Positions 1 to 6,751 of a stretch of DNA of 11,073 nt are shown here, piece after piece. Each line of letters opens with the position of its first letter. Position 1 is the stretch's first letter. Below the pieces are notes generated by a model. It was not told where the DNA came from and ran no database searches. It worked only from the letters and a program-made list of their open reading frames with translations. Source of the stretch: Deltaproteobacteria bacterium (GTDB lineage: Bacteria > Desulfobacterota_B > Binatia > Bin18); NCBI GenBank assembly GCA_012271025.1, contig JAAXHF010000060.1:1-11073 (forward strand). The letters run 5' to 3'. A program made the position numbers and the translations under genes.

Positions 1-41
1 ACTTTGCAATTCTCTTTTCGAGGAGGACTCTCCTGGCGCAG

Positions 42-97
42 AAATCCCCCTGCGCTTCGCGCTTCCCCCTTTGACAAAGGGGGATTGAGGGGGATTT
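42..97. repeat. Nested palindromic intergenic repeat
   Basis: Outer arms AAATCCCCC (42-50) and GGGGGATTT (89-97) are perfect 9-bp inverted repeats. Inside them lie two further hairpins: GCGC-TTC-GCGC (52-62) and TCCCCCTTT (64-72) against AAAGGGGGA (76-84) with a 3-base GAC loop. The whole unit could fold into a three-way, cruciform-like structure. C-run/G-run palindromes of this kind occur as dispersed multicopy intergenic elements in many environmental bacterial genomes. That it is multicopy here is an inference, because only one copy lies in the window. It sits at the left edge of the compositionally distinct two-gene cassette. Confidence 0.6.
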
Positions 98-138
98 ACC
101 CGCCGTGGCGCCCACCCTCGGAGCGGGCCGCTAGGGAT

Positions 139-166
139 GAGACAGGCAATCGCGCCGCCTTGTCTC
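139..166. other. Imperfect stem-loop in the leader
   Basis: GAGACA (139-144) pairs with TGTCTC (161-166), and the stem continues as GGC (145-147) with GCC (157-159) around one bulged T. The loop is about 9 bases. No T-run follows on the plus strand, so it is not a convincing intrinsic terminator for plus-strand transcription. It may be a leader structure or part of the adjacent repeat region. Apart from this, the repeat and a possible promoter, I see nothing identifiable in 1-264; the short open frame across 4-216 has no recognisable protein. Confidence 0.3.
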
Positions 167-188
167 TCCTGGCCGGGCGGTCTATACG
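160..188 (+). promoter_or_regulatory. Possible sigma70-type promoter for the ATPase cassette
   Basis: TTGTCT (160-165) and TATACG (183-188) are separated by 17 bp, and each matches the sigma70 consensus at four of six positions. A start near 195 would give a leader of about 70 nt before the ATG at 265. The -35 box overlaps the right arm of the 139-166 stem-loop. The match is weak and unsupported by anything else. Confidence 0.25.
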
Positions 189-264
189 GAGGGGCGGGAA
201 GACGATGGAGAGATAGGAGCACATCGTTGCTGAGTGGCTTAAATCACGCAGATAGAGGCGCGAA

Positions 265-1557
265 ATGGCTAAGATTGAAGGGTTCAGAGTAAAGAACTTC
301 AAATCGCTCAGAGACGTGACTCTGGGTCGGTTGTGGAATCGACAGCTCGAACAGCCCCTCACCCCGATGACAGCGGTTATCGGCAAGAATGGAGTAGGAA
401 AAAGTGCATTATTTGAGGCATTCGGATTCCTGGCTGACGCTCTCAAATCTGGCGTTGAGGAAGCCTGCGATGTTCGTGGACGTGGAGGATTTGAGAGATT
501 GCGGACGCAAGGAGAGACAGGCTCCATCGAGTTTGAGGTGTATTACAGAGAACGCCCTAATGCTCGGCCTATTACCTATGAGGTCGCCATTGCGGCGGAC
601 GAGTCTGGGCGTGCCTACGTATTGAGCGAACGCCTCAGACAGAGACGGAGAGGCCAGAGCAGAGGGCGACCATTCTCCTTCTTGTTGCTCAACAATGGAG
701 AGGGTGTGGCTTGGAAGGGTGAAGAAGCAGGTCAGCAGATTAACGAAGAAGCAGAACCGCTCGACCTTCTTGATTTCATAGAATCCGTCCGACAATCAGA
801 AACCTCGGAGGAATCCAGAGAGACCGAAATTATCGAGCTGGAAGACCAGCGCAGGCTTGGCATTGCCACACTCGGTGCATTGAAACAACATCCAAGAATT
901 TCTGCTTTTCGCCAATTCATCGAAGGCTGGTATCTGAGCTACTTCACTCCAGACGCGGCACGCAGTCTCCCTCTTGCCGGTCCACAGCAGCGTCTCAACG
1001 TGCATGGTGACAACCTTGGCAATGTCGTACAGTTCACGGAACGGGAGCATCCGAAGCAGTTCCGGACCATTCTGCAAGAGATCGCTGAGAGAATTCCGGG
1101 CATAAACAAGATTTCAACGGAAAGAACCGCTGACGGTCGGTTGTTGCTCAAGTTCAACGACAAAGGCTTTCAGGATCCCTTTTACGCCCAGCAGATGTCT
1201 GACGGGACGCTCAAGGTGTTCGCGTATCTTCTGCTTCTCCATGATCCGACTCCCCCTCCGTTCCTATGTATTGAAGAACCGGAAAACGGTCTGTATCACA
1301 AGCTTCTGGAAACCCTGGCTCAGGAATTTCGTGAGCACGCGAGCCGACATAGAGACGGCTCGCAGATTTTTATCACAACCCATCAGCCCTACCTCGTCGA
1401 TGCGCTCGACCCAGAAGAGGTCTGGATTCTAGAAAAGGGCACAGACGGCTTCTCAACTATCCGTCGGGCCAGTGATGATCTGCTTGTGAACAATATGGTC
1501 GCGGAAGGCTTACCGTTGGGTGGCCTGTGGTACAGCGACTATCTTGACGCGAGGTAA
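265..1557 (+). CDS. AAA/ABC-type ATPase, OLD/RecF-like (AAA_21 class), putative defence ATPase
   Basis: This 430-residue protein has the layout of SMC/RecF/OLD-like ATPases. It opens with the typical 'xGFRVKNFKSL' strand, followed by Walker A GKNGVGKS (residues 40-47). A long, poorly conserved charged middle part follows. The ABC signature-like MSDGTL lies at 311-316, Walker B CIEEPENG at 335-342 and the H-loop TTHQP at 371-375 (His373). It stops soon after the ATPase core, so unlike OLD or GajA it carries no fused TOPRIM nuclease. The start is supported by AGAGG at 254-258, six bases before the ATG. The next gene begins 4 bp after its stop and probably supplies the effector. Relatives pair with toxic nucleases in anti-phage systems, where the ATPase senses and releases the effector; that role here is inferred. 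AGA arginine codons are frequent, unlike in genes to the right. It could instead be a DNA-repair ATPase. Confidence 0.88.
   Translation: MAKIEGFRVKNFKSLRDVTLGRLWNRQLEQPLTPMTAVIGKNGVGKSALFEAFGFLADALKSGVEEACDVRGRGGFERLRTQGETGSIEFEVYYRERPNARPITYEVAIAADESGRAYVLSERLRQRRRGQSRGRPFSFLLLNNGEGVAWKGEEAGQQINEEAEPLDLLDFIESVRQSETSEESRETEIIELEDQRRLGIATLGALKQHPRISAFRQFIEGWYLSYFTPDAARSLPLAGPQQRLNVHGDNLGNVVQFTEREHPKQFRTILQEIAERIPGINKISTERTADGRLLLKFNDKGFQDPFYAQQMSDGTLKVFAYLLLLHDPTPPPFLCIEEPENGLYHKLLETLAQEFREHASRHRDGSQIFITTHQPYLVDALDPEEVWILEKGTDGFSTIRRASDDLLVNNMVAEGLPLGGLWYSDYLDAR
1551..1554 (+). promoter_or_regulatory. Ribosome binding site inside the upstream gene's last codons
   Basis: GAGG lies immediately before the TAA of the ATPase gene and 7 bases before the ATG at 1562. 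Reinitiation by ribosomes finishing the ATPase is therefore likely. This ties synthesis of the two proteins together. Confidence 0.55.
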
Positions 1558-1561
1558 TTGA

Positions 1562-2230
1562 ATGCACTTTGAGATACTCGTTGAAGACCAGTCCGGCAAG
1601 AAAATGCTAGATGTACTGATACCGAAAATTATTAGCGATCAAGATACATTCAAGGTTATTGATTACCGGGGAATCGGCCGTATCCCCAGAAATCGCACCA
1701 GCGGTACTGATGCCAGAAGGCGCCTGTTGCTCGACCGACTTCCCGAGTTGCTTAGGGGATATGGAAAGACATTTGTCGGCTATTCTGAGAACTATCCGTA
1801 TCCGGCGGCGGTAATTGTGGTTTGCGACTTGGATGACAAGTGCCTGAAAAACTTTCGTGAAGAACTCTTTGCCGTTCTGAATGCCTGCGATCCCAAACCG
1901 GAGACCCGGTTCTGCATTGCCATAGAAGAAGGTGAAGCGTGGCTGTTGGGCGACATTCCTGCGGTCAAAGCAGCCTATCCGAACGCCAGGGACAATGTGC
2001 TGAATCGCTACAAGAACGACTCGATTTGCGGGACGTGGGAGCTGCTGGCCGACGCGGTATACCGTGGTGGATCGAATCAGCTCAAAAATGAAGGCTGGCA
2101 GGCGGTAGGCAGGGAAAAATCAAACTGGTCGAAGACCATCGCTCCACACATGGATGTCGAGAACAATGCCTCTCCCAGCTTTCGCTATTTTCGGGAAAAG
2201 GTCCGAGGGCTGGCGGGAGCGGTTGTCTAA
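1562..2230 (+). CDS. DUF4276/RloB-like putative TOPRIM protein, partner of the ATPase
   Basis: The 222-residue product has a small TOPRIM-like pattern. An N-terminal strand leads to an acidic motif LVEDQSGKKML (residues 6-16, Glu8 and Asp9). A hydrophobic strand ending in VVCDLDD (86-92) supplies a DxD pair (Asp89, Asp91). The stretch IAIEEGEAWLLGD (119-131) resembles the 'E-x-E-A-W-L-L' hallmark of DUF4276-type proteins. TOPRIM domains bind metal through the Glu and the DxD acids and often cut DNA or RNA. Nuclease activity here is inferred from fold-level resemblance only. The gene starts 4 bp after the ATPase stop with its own GAGG, so the two form one operon. Base composition is low for the window: the line 1621-1680 has 25 G+C in 60. 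No signal peptide or membrane segment is visible. The family assignment is from motif memory. Confidence 0.7.
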   Translation: MHFEILVEDQSGKKMLDVLIPKIISDQDTFKVIDYRGIGRIPRNRTSGTDARRRLLLDRLPELLRGYGKTFVGYSENYPYPAAVIVVCDLDDKCLKNFREELFAVLNACDPKPETRFCIAIEEGEAWLLGDIPAVKAAYPNARDNVLNRYKNDSICGTWELLADAVYRGGSNQLKNEGWQAVGREKSNWSKTIAPHMDVENNASPSFRYFREKVRGLAGAVV

Positions 2231-2266
2231 TGCGGGCTTGCTCCGTGCTGTGAGACGGGAGAAACG

Positions 2267-3220
2267 ATGCGGGCACTCCACTGGGACGGGCAACGGCTGC
2301 GGCTTGAGGAGCGATATGCCGCTCCCTGTGTCCGTGACGGATTTGCGCTGGTCCGGGTACGCCTGGCCGGCATTTGCTCGACCGACCTTCAGATCTTCAA
2401 AGGCTATATGGATTTTACCGGAGTGCCCGGCCACGAATTTGTCGGTGAGGTGGCCGAAGGGCGGGCCGAGCTGATGGGCAAACGGGTTGTGGGTGAGATC
2501 AATTTTGCCTGCGGGACGTGTGACACTTGCCGTGGCGGCATGCCGCGTCACTGCCCGACCCGGCAGGTCATGGGTATTCTGAATGCCGACGGCAGCTTTG
2601 CCGAGTATCTGGCCGTGCCGGTTGCAAACCTGCATGTCGTGCCGGACACAGTTGCCGATGAAGAAGCGGTTTTCACCGAGCCCCTGGCCGCCGCGTTCGA
2701 GATTTTGGAACAGGTTTCCGTGCCGTCAGACGCCGAGGTCGTCGTGTTCGGCGACGGAAAGCTGGGGCTGTTATGCGCCCAGGCGATGCACCAGACCGAC
2801 GCGCGGGTGACGCTTGTTGGGAAACATGCCGACAAGCTCGGCCTGCTCGATGGCCTCGGGCTGCGGACGAGTCTGATGGCTGATTGGCGACCGTCCGGGG
2901 CTGATATCGTTGTTGAAGCCACTGGCTCGGAGGGCGGGCTGGCCCTGGCCATGCAGACGGTGCGGCCACGTGGGACGCTGGTCCTCAAAAGTACGCTGGC
3001 CGCCCACCACCGTCTGTCTCTGGCACCGTTGGTGATCAACGAAGTGACGGTTGTCGGGTCCCGCTGTGGGGTGTTTGGCCCGGCTCTGGATGCGCTGGCG
3101 CAGAGACGGGTGCGTGTCTCGCCGCTGGTTGATAAGGTCTATCCGCTGAGCGAGGGGCTTGAGGCCGCGCATCATGCGGCACGGCCGGGCGTGCTCAAAG
3201 TCTTGCTGAGCAATTCGTAG
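2267..3220 (+). CDS. Zinc-dependent medium-chain alcohol dehydrogenase (MDR family)
   Basis: A 317-residue MDR oxidoreductase, somewhat shorter than the usual 340-350. The GroES-like N-terminal part has the catalytic-zinc residues Cys37 (GICSTD) and His56-Glu57 (PGHEF). The structural-zinc loop is complete, with Cys82, Cys85, Cys88 and Cys96 in C-x2-C-x2-C-x7-C spacing. The Rossmann part carries FGDGKLG (161-167), a GxGxxG dinucleotide motif. 'TEPLAAAFEIL' at 137-147 is typical of the sorbitol/threonine dehydrogenase branch. The product should be a cytosolic NAD(P)-dependent oxidoreductase for an alcohol or polyol; the substrate is not readable. GGGAG (2257-2261) five bases before the ATG supports the start. 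It follows the TOPRIM-like gene by 36 bp with no terminator, so readthrough is possible, but its GC-rich sequence (41 of 60 at 2761-2820) separates it from that cassette. Confidence 0.9.
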   Translation: MRALHWDGQRLRLEERYAAPCVRDGFALVRVRLAGICSTDLQIFKGYMDFTGVPGHEFVGEVAEGRAELMGKRVVGEINFACGTCDTCRGGMPRHCPTRQVMGILNADGSFAEYLAVPVANLHVVPDTVADEEAVFTEPLAAAFEILEQVSVPSDAEVVVFGDGKLGLLCAQAMHQTDARVTLVGKHADKLGLLDGLGLRTSLMADWRPSGADIVVEATGSEGGLALAMQTVRPRGTLVLKSTLAAHHRLSLAPLVINEVTVVGSRCGVFGPALDALAQRRVRVSPLVDKVYPLSEGLEAAHHAARPGVLKVLLSNS

Positions 3221-3232
3221 CACCCGCTCCTC

Positions 3233-3262
3233 TTGTGAGGCTGTGCGGCTTGGTGCCATACT
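3233..3262 (+). promoter_or_regulatory. Possible promoter for the ankyrin-thiolase pair
   Basis: TTGTGA (3233-3238) and CATACT (3257-3262) are separated by 18 bp, and each matches the sigma70 consensus at four positions. They lie in the 103-bp gap between the dehydrogenase and the ankyrin gene, which otherwise shows only weak short hairpins and no convincing terminator. Confidence 0.22.
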
Positions 3263-3323
3263 TAATGTCGTTCGCACGGCCGGATAAAGCGGCGGACAAT
3301 CCACGAACACAGAGAGGACGGCG

Positions 3324-3824
3324 ATGAATATCACACGATGGATCTTGGTGGTCGGTGCCGGAGTGCTGGTGCTGGTGTGGCTCGAAGTGAGAAAGCCGCG
3401 TAATGAGCCGGCGCCGTTGGCCCAGGAGTCGGCCTTCTTTGACGCGGCCGGCTCGGGGGATGTGGCCACCCTGGAGAGCATGCTCAACGGCGGGGTGGAC
3501 GTGAACATCAAAGACGCCAGCTTCGGCCATACGGCGCTGATTATCGCCTCACGCCGGGGGCATCTGCCGGTGGTCGAACTGCTGCTGGCCAAAGGGGCGG
3601 ATGTCAACGTCACGGATAATTACGGCAACACGGCCCTGCGCTGGGCGCTGAAAACCAACCGGGGCGAGTCCCAGGCCATTGTCCAGCGGCTCAGGCAGGC
3701 CGGAGCGGTGGAGCCCGGCCAGGCTGCGCATGTTGCGCAGGGTCTGGTTCGCCTGGTAGGGTCGGTAGCCGACACGCCCGTGCCTGGGCGCGGGCCAATA
3801 GTGAGACACACAGGAGGAGTATGA
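3324..3824 (+). CDS. Small membrane-anchored ankyrin-repeat protein
   Basis: The 166-residue product begins with a hydrophobic helix at about residues 6-20 (ILVVGAGVLVLVWL), either a signal anchor or an uncleaved signal peptide. There is no lipobox cysteine. The helix is followed by a basic, Pro-rich linker. Ankyrin repeats run from about 36 to 129: 'SAFFDAAGSGDVATLESML', then HTALIIASRRGHLPVVELLL with AKGADVN (89-95), then NTALRWAL. The repeat block would mediate protein binding, probably outside the cytoplasm, but the partner is unknown. The tail after about residue 130 is rich in Gly, Val and Pro and does not resemble ankyrin. It contains a 7-bp DNA hairpin (3724-3740), so the true C-terminus could have been altered by a frameshift. 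AGAGAGGA at 3311-3318 supports the start. The TGA stop overlaps the thiolase start, implying translational coupling. Confidence 0.8.
   Translation: MNITRWILVVGAGVLVLVWLEVRKPRNEPAPLAQESAFFDAAGSGDVATLESMLNGGVDVNIKDASFGHTALIIASRRGHLPVVELLLAKGADVNVTDNYGNTALRWALKTNRGESQAIVQRLRQAGAVEPGQAAHVAQGLVRLVGSVADTPVPGRGPIVRHTGGV
3812..3817 (+). promoter_or_regulatory. Shine-Dalgarno site deciding the thiolase start
   Basis: A perfect AGGAGG precedes two tandem ATG codons. The first (3821) is only 3 bases away, while the second (3824) is 6 bases away and falls in the normal spacing range. I therefore prefer the second. Confidence 0.6.
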
Positions 3825-5053
3825 TGAGTGCACCGGTTTACGTGTTGGGCGGCTATCAGACCGATTTTGCCCGCAACTGGATGAAAGAAGGCCAGACGAT
3901 TGTCGAGATGATCACCGAGTCGGTCTCCGAAGGGTTCACCGCAGCCGGGCTGGAGCCCCAGGATGTGGATGTAGCGCATGTCGGGAATTTTGCCGCCGAA
4001 CTGTACTGCAAGCAGGGCCACCTGGGCGCCTTTCTGGCCGAGATCGACCCCGCGCTGTCCGGCATTCCGACCTCGCGCCACGAAGCCGCCTGCGCCTCCG
4101 GGAGTGTGTCGATGCTGATGGCCTCGGCCGAGATTGAGGCCGGTCGCTACGACTTGGCGCTGATCGTCGGGGTGGAACAGATGAAGACGGTCGATCCTGC
4201 TACGGGCGGCGATTTTCTCGGCACCGCAGCCTGGTACGACCAGGAGGCCAAGGGCGTGGCGTTTGCCTTTCCCAAGCTGTTCGGGCAGCTGGGCGACGTG
4301 TATGAGGGGCGCTACGGTCTGAAAGAAGAACACCTGACCCGGATCGCCGAGATCAACTATGCCAACGCGCGCCGTAATCCGCAGGCCCAGACCCGGGGCT
4401 GGTTTCCGGACGAGAGCCAGGATCTGTCTTCGGGCAAATACGTCAATCCGGTGGCCGGACGGCTGCGGGTGCGCGACTGCTCCCAGGTAACGGACGGGGC
4501 CAGCTCGATTTTCCTGGCCTCAGAAGCCTTCGCCAAAAAATATGCCGACCGCCACGGCCTGTCTGTCGATCAGATCCCGCGTCTGCTGGGCTGGGGCCAT
4601 CACACCGCGCCGATCAAGTTTGACACCAAGATCGCCGAGAGCCGGGACAACCCATATGTCCTGCCCCACACCCGCCAGGCGATTGTCGATGCCTTTCAGC
4701 GGGCCGGGTTGCCGGATGCCTGGAGTGTCCAGGGCATCGAGACCCACGACTGCTTCACCACCTCCGAGTATATGGCGATTGACCACTTTGGCCTGACCCA
4801 GCCCGGAGAGTCGTGGAAGGCGGTTGAAGAGGGCGTGATCGAGTTTGGGGGCAAGCTGCCCGTCAACGCCAGCGGTGGCCTGATTGGCTGCGGGCATCCA
4901 GTTGGCGCGACCGGCGTCCGTCAGGCACTCGACGCCTATAAGCAGGTGTCGGAACAGGCCGGCGACTACCAGATTGACGGCGCCCAGAAGATTGCGACGC
5001 TGAACATCGGCGGCTCGGGCACGACCAGCGTGGCGCTGGTCATCGGCCGTTAG
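3824..5053 (+). CDS. SCP2-type thiolase (acetyl-CoA acetyltransferase family)
   Basis: A 409-residue thiolase-fold enzyme; the fold cleaves 3-ketoacyl-CoA or runs the reverse condensation. The nucleophile is Cys90 in HEAACASGS. The HDCF motif at 308-311 is the hallmark of the sterol-carrier-protein-2 thiolase branch, replacing the NEAF of classical thiolases. The C-terminal GCGHPVGATG (355-364) supplies His358 and the neighbouring Cys356. The usual second Cys of classical thiolases (CxGGG) reads NIGGSG, consistent with SCP2-type enzymes using the Cys beside the His. Such enzymes act on branched or steroid-like acyl-CoA, or are thiolase-like proteins of unknown substrate. They often have a DUF35 OB-fold partner, which is absent here. 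The start at 3824 is chosen by RBS spacing (3821 is possible). The gene is convergent with the R3H ATPase; the 75-bp gap shows no clear terminator. Confidence 0.9.
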   Translation: MSAPVYVLGGYQTDFARNWMKEGQTIVEMITESVSEGFTAAGLEPQDVDVAHVGNFAAELYCKQGHLGAFLAEIDPALSGIPTSRHEAACASGSVSMLMASAEIEAGRYDLALIVGVEQMKTVDPATGGDFLGTAAWYDQEAKGVAFAFPKLFGQLGDVYEGRYGLKEEHLTRIAEINYANARRNPQAQTRGWFPDESQDLSSGKYVNPVAGRLRVRDCSQVTDGASSIFLASEAFAKKYADRHGLSVDQIPRLLGWGHHTAPIKFDTKIAESRDNPYVLPHTRQAIVDAFQRAGLPDAWSVQGIETHDCFTTSEYMAIDHFGLTQPGESWKAVEEGVIEFGGKLPVNASGGLIGCGHPVGATGVRQALDAYKQVSEQAGDYQIDGAQKIATLNIGGSGTTSVALVIGR

Positions 5054-5128
5054 CCCGTCTTCCCTGTATTCCCCTCCGTTCCATCCGGGCTGCATCGGAG
5101 TCCGGGTGGGCGGAGCTATTCCTCTTTT

Positions 5129-6736
5129 CTACTCTCCGTTCGGATAGACGACCAGGCGTCGAAACGGGTCTTCGCCCTCGCTCCTGGAGCGCAGGCCGTA
5201 GCTCTTCACCAGCTCGTGCTGCAAGCGTCGCAGGCGGGGAATTTGGGGCGAAAGTTCGCGCGCCCGCTTGTGTTCCAGGACCTGCTCCACAACGGCTTCG
5301 GCCTCATTCAGGGCGGCCTGATCTTCGGGAAAGGCGGCGGCCAGCTGATCGCGCAGAAACTTGCCCATCTGGATCAGTGTATCGCTGCGCAGGGTATACA
5401 GCGGCAGGCCGTGGCTGACGAGCAGACGCAGTTCCTTGGGTTGGCGTTTGAGTTGGCCTTTGACGGTGAGCACGACATCGGCCTGATTGGCCTGGGGGAC
5501 GAGCCGGGCCGGGGCGTTCAGGTCACGAATGGCCTGTTCCAGGCGATGACGGTTCACTCCGTAGGGAAAGATACGCAGCGGTTTGCCCGGCGTAGCCTGG
5601 TAGGGCGAAGCGTCCACAGCCGGGTCGAGAGGCTCCGGCGCGGGCTCGGCCGGGCGAACCTCAATCTGGCCGTCGTCGAGCCGGGTGCGGCGCTCGACCG
5701 CAGGCGGGCGGCCGCGCAAAAAGCCGTCTACCGCAGCCGTTACCTCGGGATGAATCGCAAAATGCGACCGGTCGTGAATTTCGATCAGCACGTCGAAGGT
5801 CGGCGGGGCTTTGCGTTCCAGGACCGTTTTCTGGGTTCCGCGCCGCCGGGCCTCCATATCGCCCAGGGTGACGGACTGTATGCCGCCGATGAGATCGGCC
5901 AGGGTCGGGTTTTGGATCAGATTCTCCAGCTCGCTGCCGTGGGCCGTGGCAATCAGCCGCACGCCCCGCTCGGCAATCGTGCGGGCCGCGTTGGCCTCGG
6001 CCTCGGTCCCGATCTCATCAACCACAATGACTTCGGGCATGTGGTTTTCGACCGCCTCAATCATCACCTGGTGCTGCAGATTGGGCGAGGGCACCTGCAT
6101 GCGGCGCGCCCGGCCGATCCCGGAATGCGGGATATCCCCGTCGCCGGCAATCTCGTTTGAGGTATCGACCACAATGACCCGCTTGTCCGTCTCATCGGCC
6201 AGAACCCGGGCGGCCTCGCGCAGCAGGGTCGTTTTGCCCACCCCGGGCGGGCCGAGCAGCAGGATGCTCTTTTTGTCTTCGGTGATCAGATCCTTGACAA
6301 TTCGCACCGTGCCGAAGACCGCCCGGCCGACCCGACAGGTGAGACCGATGGCTTCTCCGGTCCGGTTGCGGATGGCCGAAATGCGGTGCAGGGTGCGCGG
6401 AATGCCGGCCCGGTTGTCGTGGGTGAACATGCCGACCCGGCTCACGGTAAACGCGATGTCATCGTGGCTGACCGGTGCGTTGAGCAGGAAGCGGGTCTTG
6501 TCGAGGTAGCGGGCCTCGGGCTGGCGTCCGAGATCGAGGATGACTTCGAGCAGGTTCTCGAGGCCGGACTCGTCGATCAGGGCGTCGCGTATTTCGGCCG
6601 GCAGGACATCCAGCAGGAGGTCGAGGTTTTCCACCACCGCCGAAGACATCGCGGGTGGCTTCCCGCACTCGGCGTCGGGCAACGGCGAAGTGGGTGCTGC
6701 ACCGTCGTGATGGGCGGCGGGTTCGGGGCGTGTCAT
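5129..6736 (-). CDS. R3H-domain AAA ATPase, SpoIIIAA/Ycf45-like
   Basis: The 535-residue protein has three parts. Residues 1-30 are a Pro/Ala-rich, probably disordered tail. Residues 32-345 are a SpoIIIAA-like AAA ATPase with Walker [10 protein letters not shown] (Lys168), Walker B VIVVDEIG (Asp240-Glu241) and a later ATAHG segment. The C-terminal end is an R3H single-stranded nucleic-acid-binding module with Arg503-x3-His507. Chloroplast and cyanobacterial Ycf45 and many bacterial homologues share this order. Their function is poorly known; RNA or ssDNA handling is inferred from R3H. The gene lies 15 bp after the acyl-CoA ligase, so the two are probably co-transcribed. AGGAG (6749-6753) overlaps the ligase stop but is 12 bases from the ATG, a long spacing. 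Met30 (6649) is an alternative start closer to the conserved part. Confidence 0.88.
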   Translation of the reverse strand: MTRPEPAAHHDGAAPTSPLPDAECGKPPAMSSAVVENLDLLLDVLPAEIRDALIDESGLENLLEVILDLGRQPEARYLDKTRFLLNAPVSHDDIAFTVSRVGMFTHDNRAGIPRTLHRISAIRNRTGEAIGLTCRVGRAVFGTVRIVKDLITEDKKSILLLGPPGVGKTTLLREAARVLADETDKRVIVVDTSNEIAGDGDIPHSGIGRARRMQVPSPNLQHQVMIEAVENHMPEVIVVDEIGTEAEANAARTIAERGVRLIATAHGSELENLIQNPTLADLIGGIQSVTLGDMEARRRGTQKTVLERKAPPTFDVLIEIHDRSHFAIHPEVTAAVDGFLRGRPPAVERRTRLDDGQIEVRPAEPAPEPLDPAVDASPYQATPGKPLRIFPYGVNRHRLEQAIRDLNAPARLVPQANQADVVLTVKGQLKRQPKELRLLVSHGLPLYTLRSDTLIQMGKFLRDQLAAAFPEDQAALNEAEAVVEQVLEHKRARELSPQIPRLRRLQHELVKSYGLRSRSEGEDPFRRLVVYPNGE

Positions 6737-6751
6737 GTCTGGGCGCGGCTC

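Noticed and set aside
4..216. Small open frame at the left end, 70 codons
   Set aside because: It runs through the palindromic repeat, has no family resemblance, and ends before any convincing coupling to the ATPase gene.
227..256. Promoter-like TTGCTG and GATAGA just before the ATPase start
   Set aside because: The -10 would overlap the ribosome binding site and place transcription almost at the ATG.
5054..5128. Possible bidirectional terminator between the convergent thiolase and R3H genes
   Set aside because: Only short CTCCG/CGGAG pairing (5074-5078 and 5096-5100) is present, with no good T-run on either strand.
5216..6160. Plus-strand open frame of 314 codons opposite the R3H ATPase
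   Set aside because: The minus strand carries Walker A, Walker B and R3H motifs; the plus frame has no recognisable domain.
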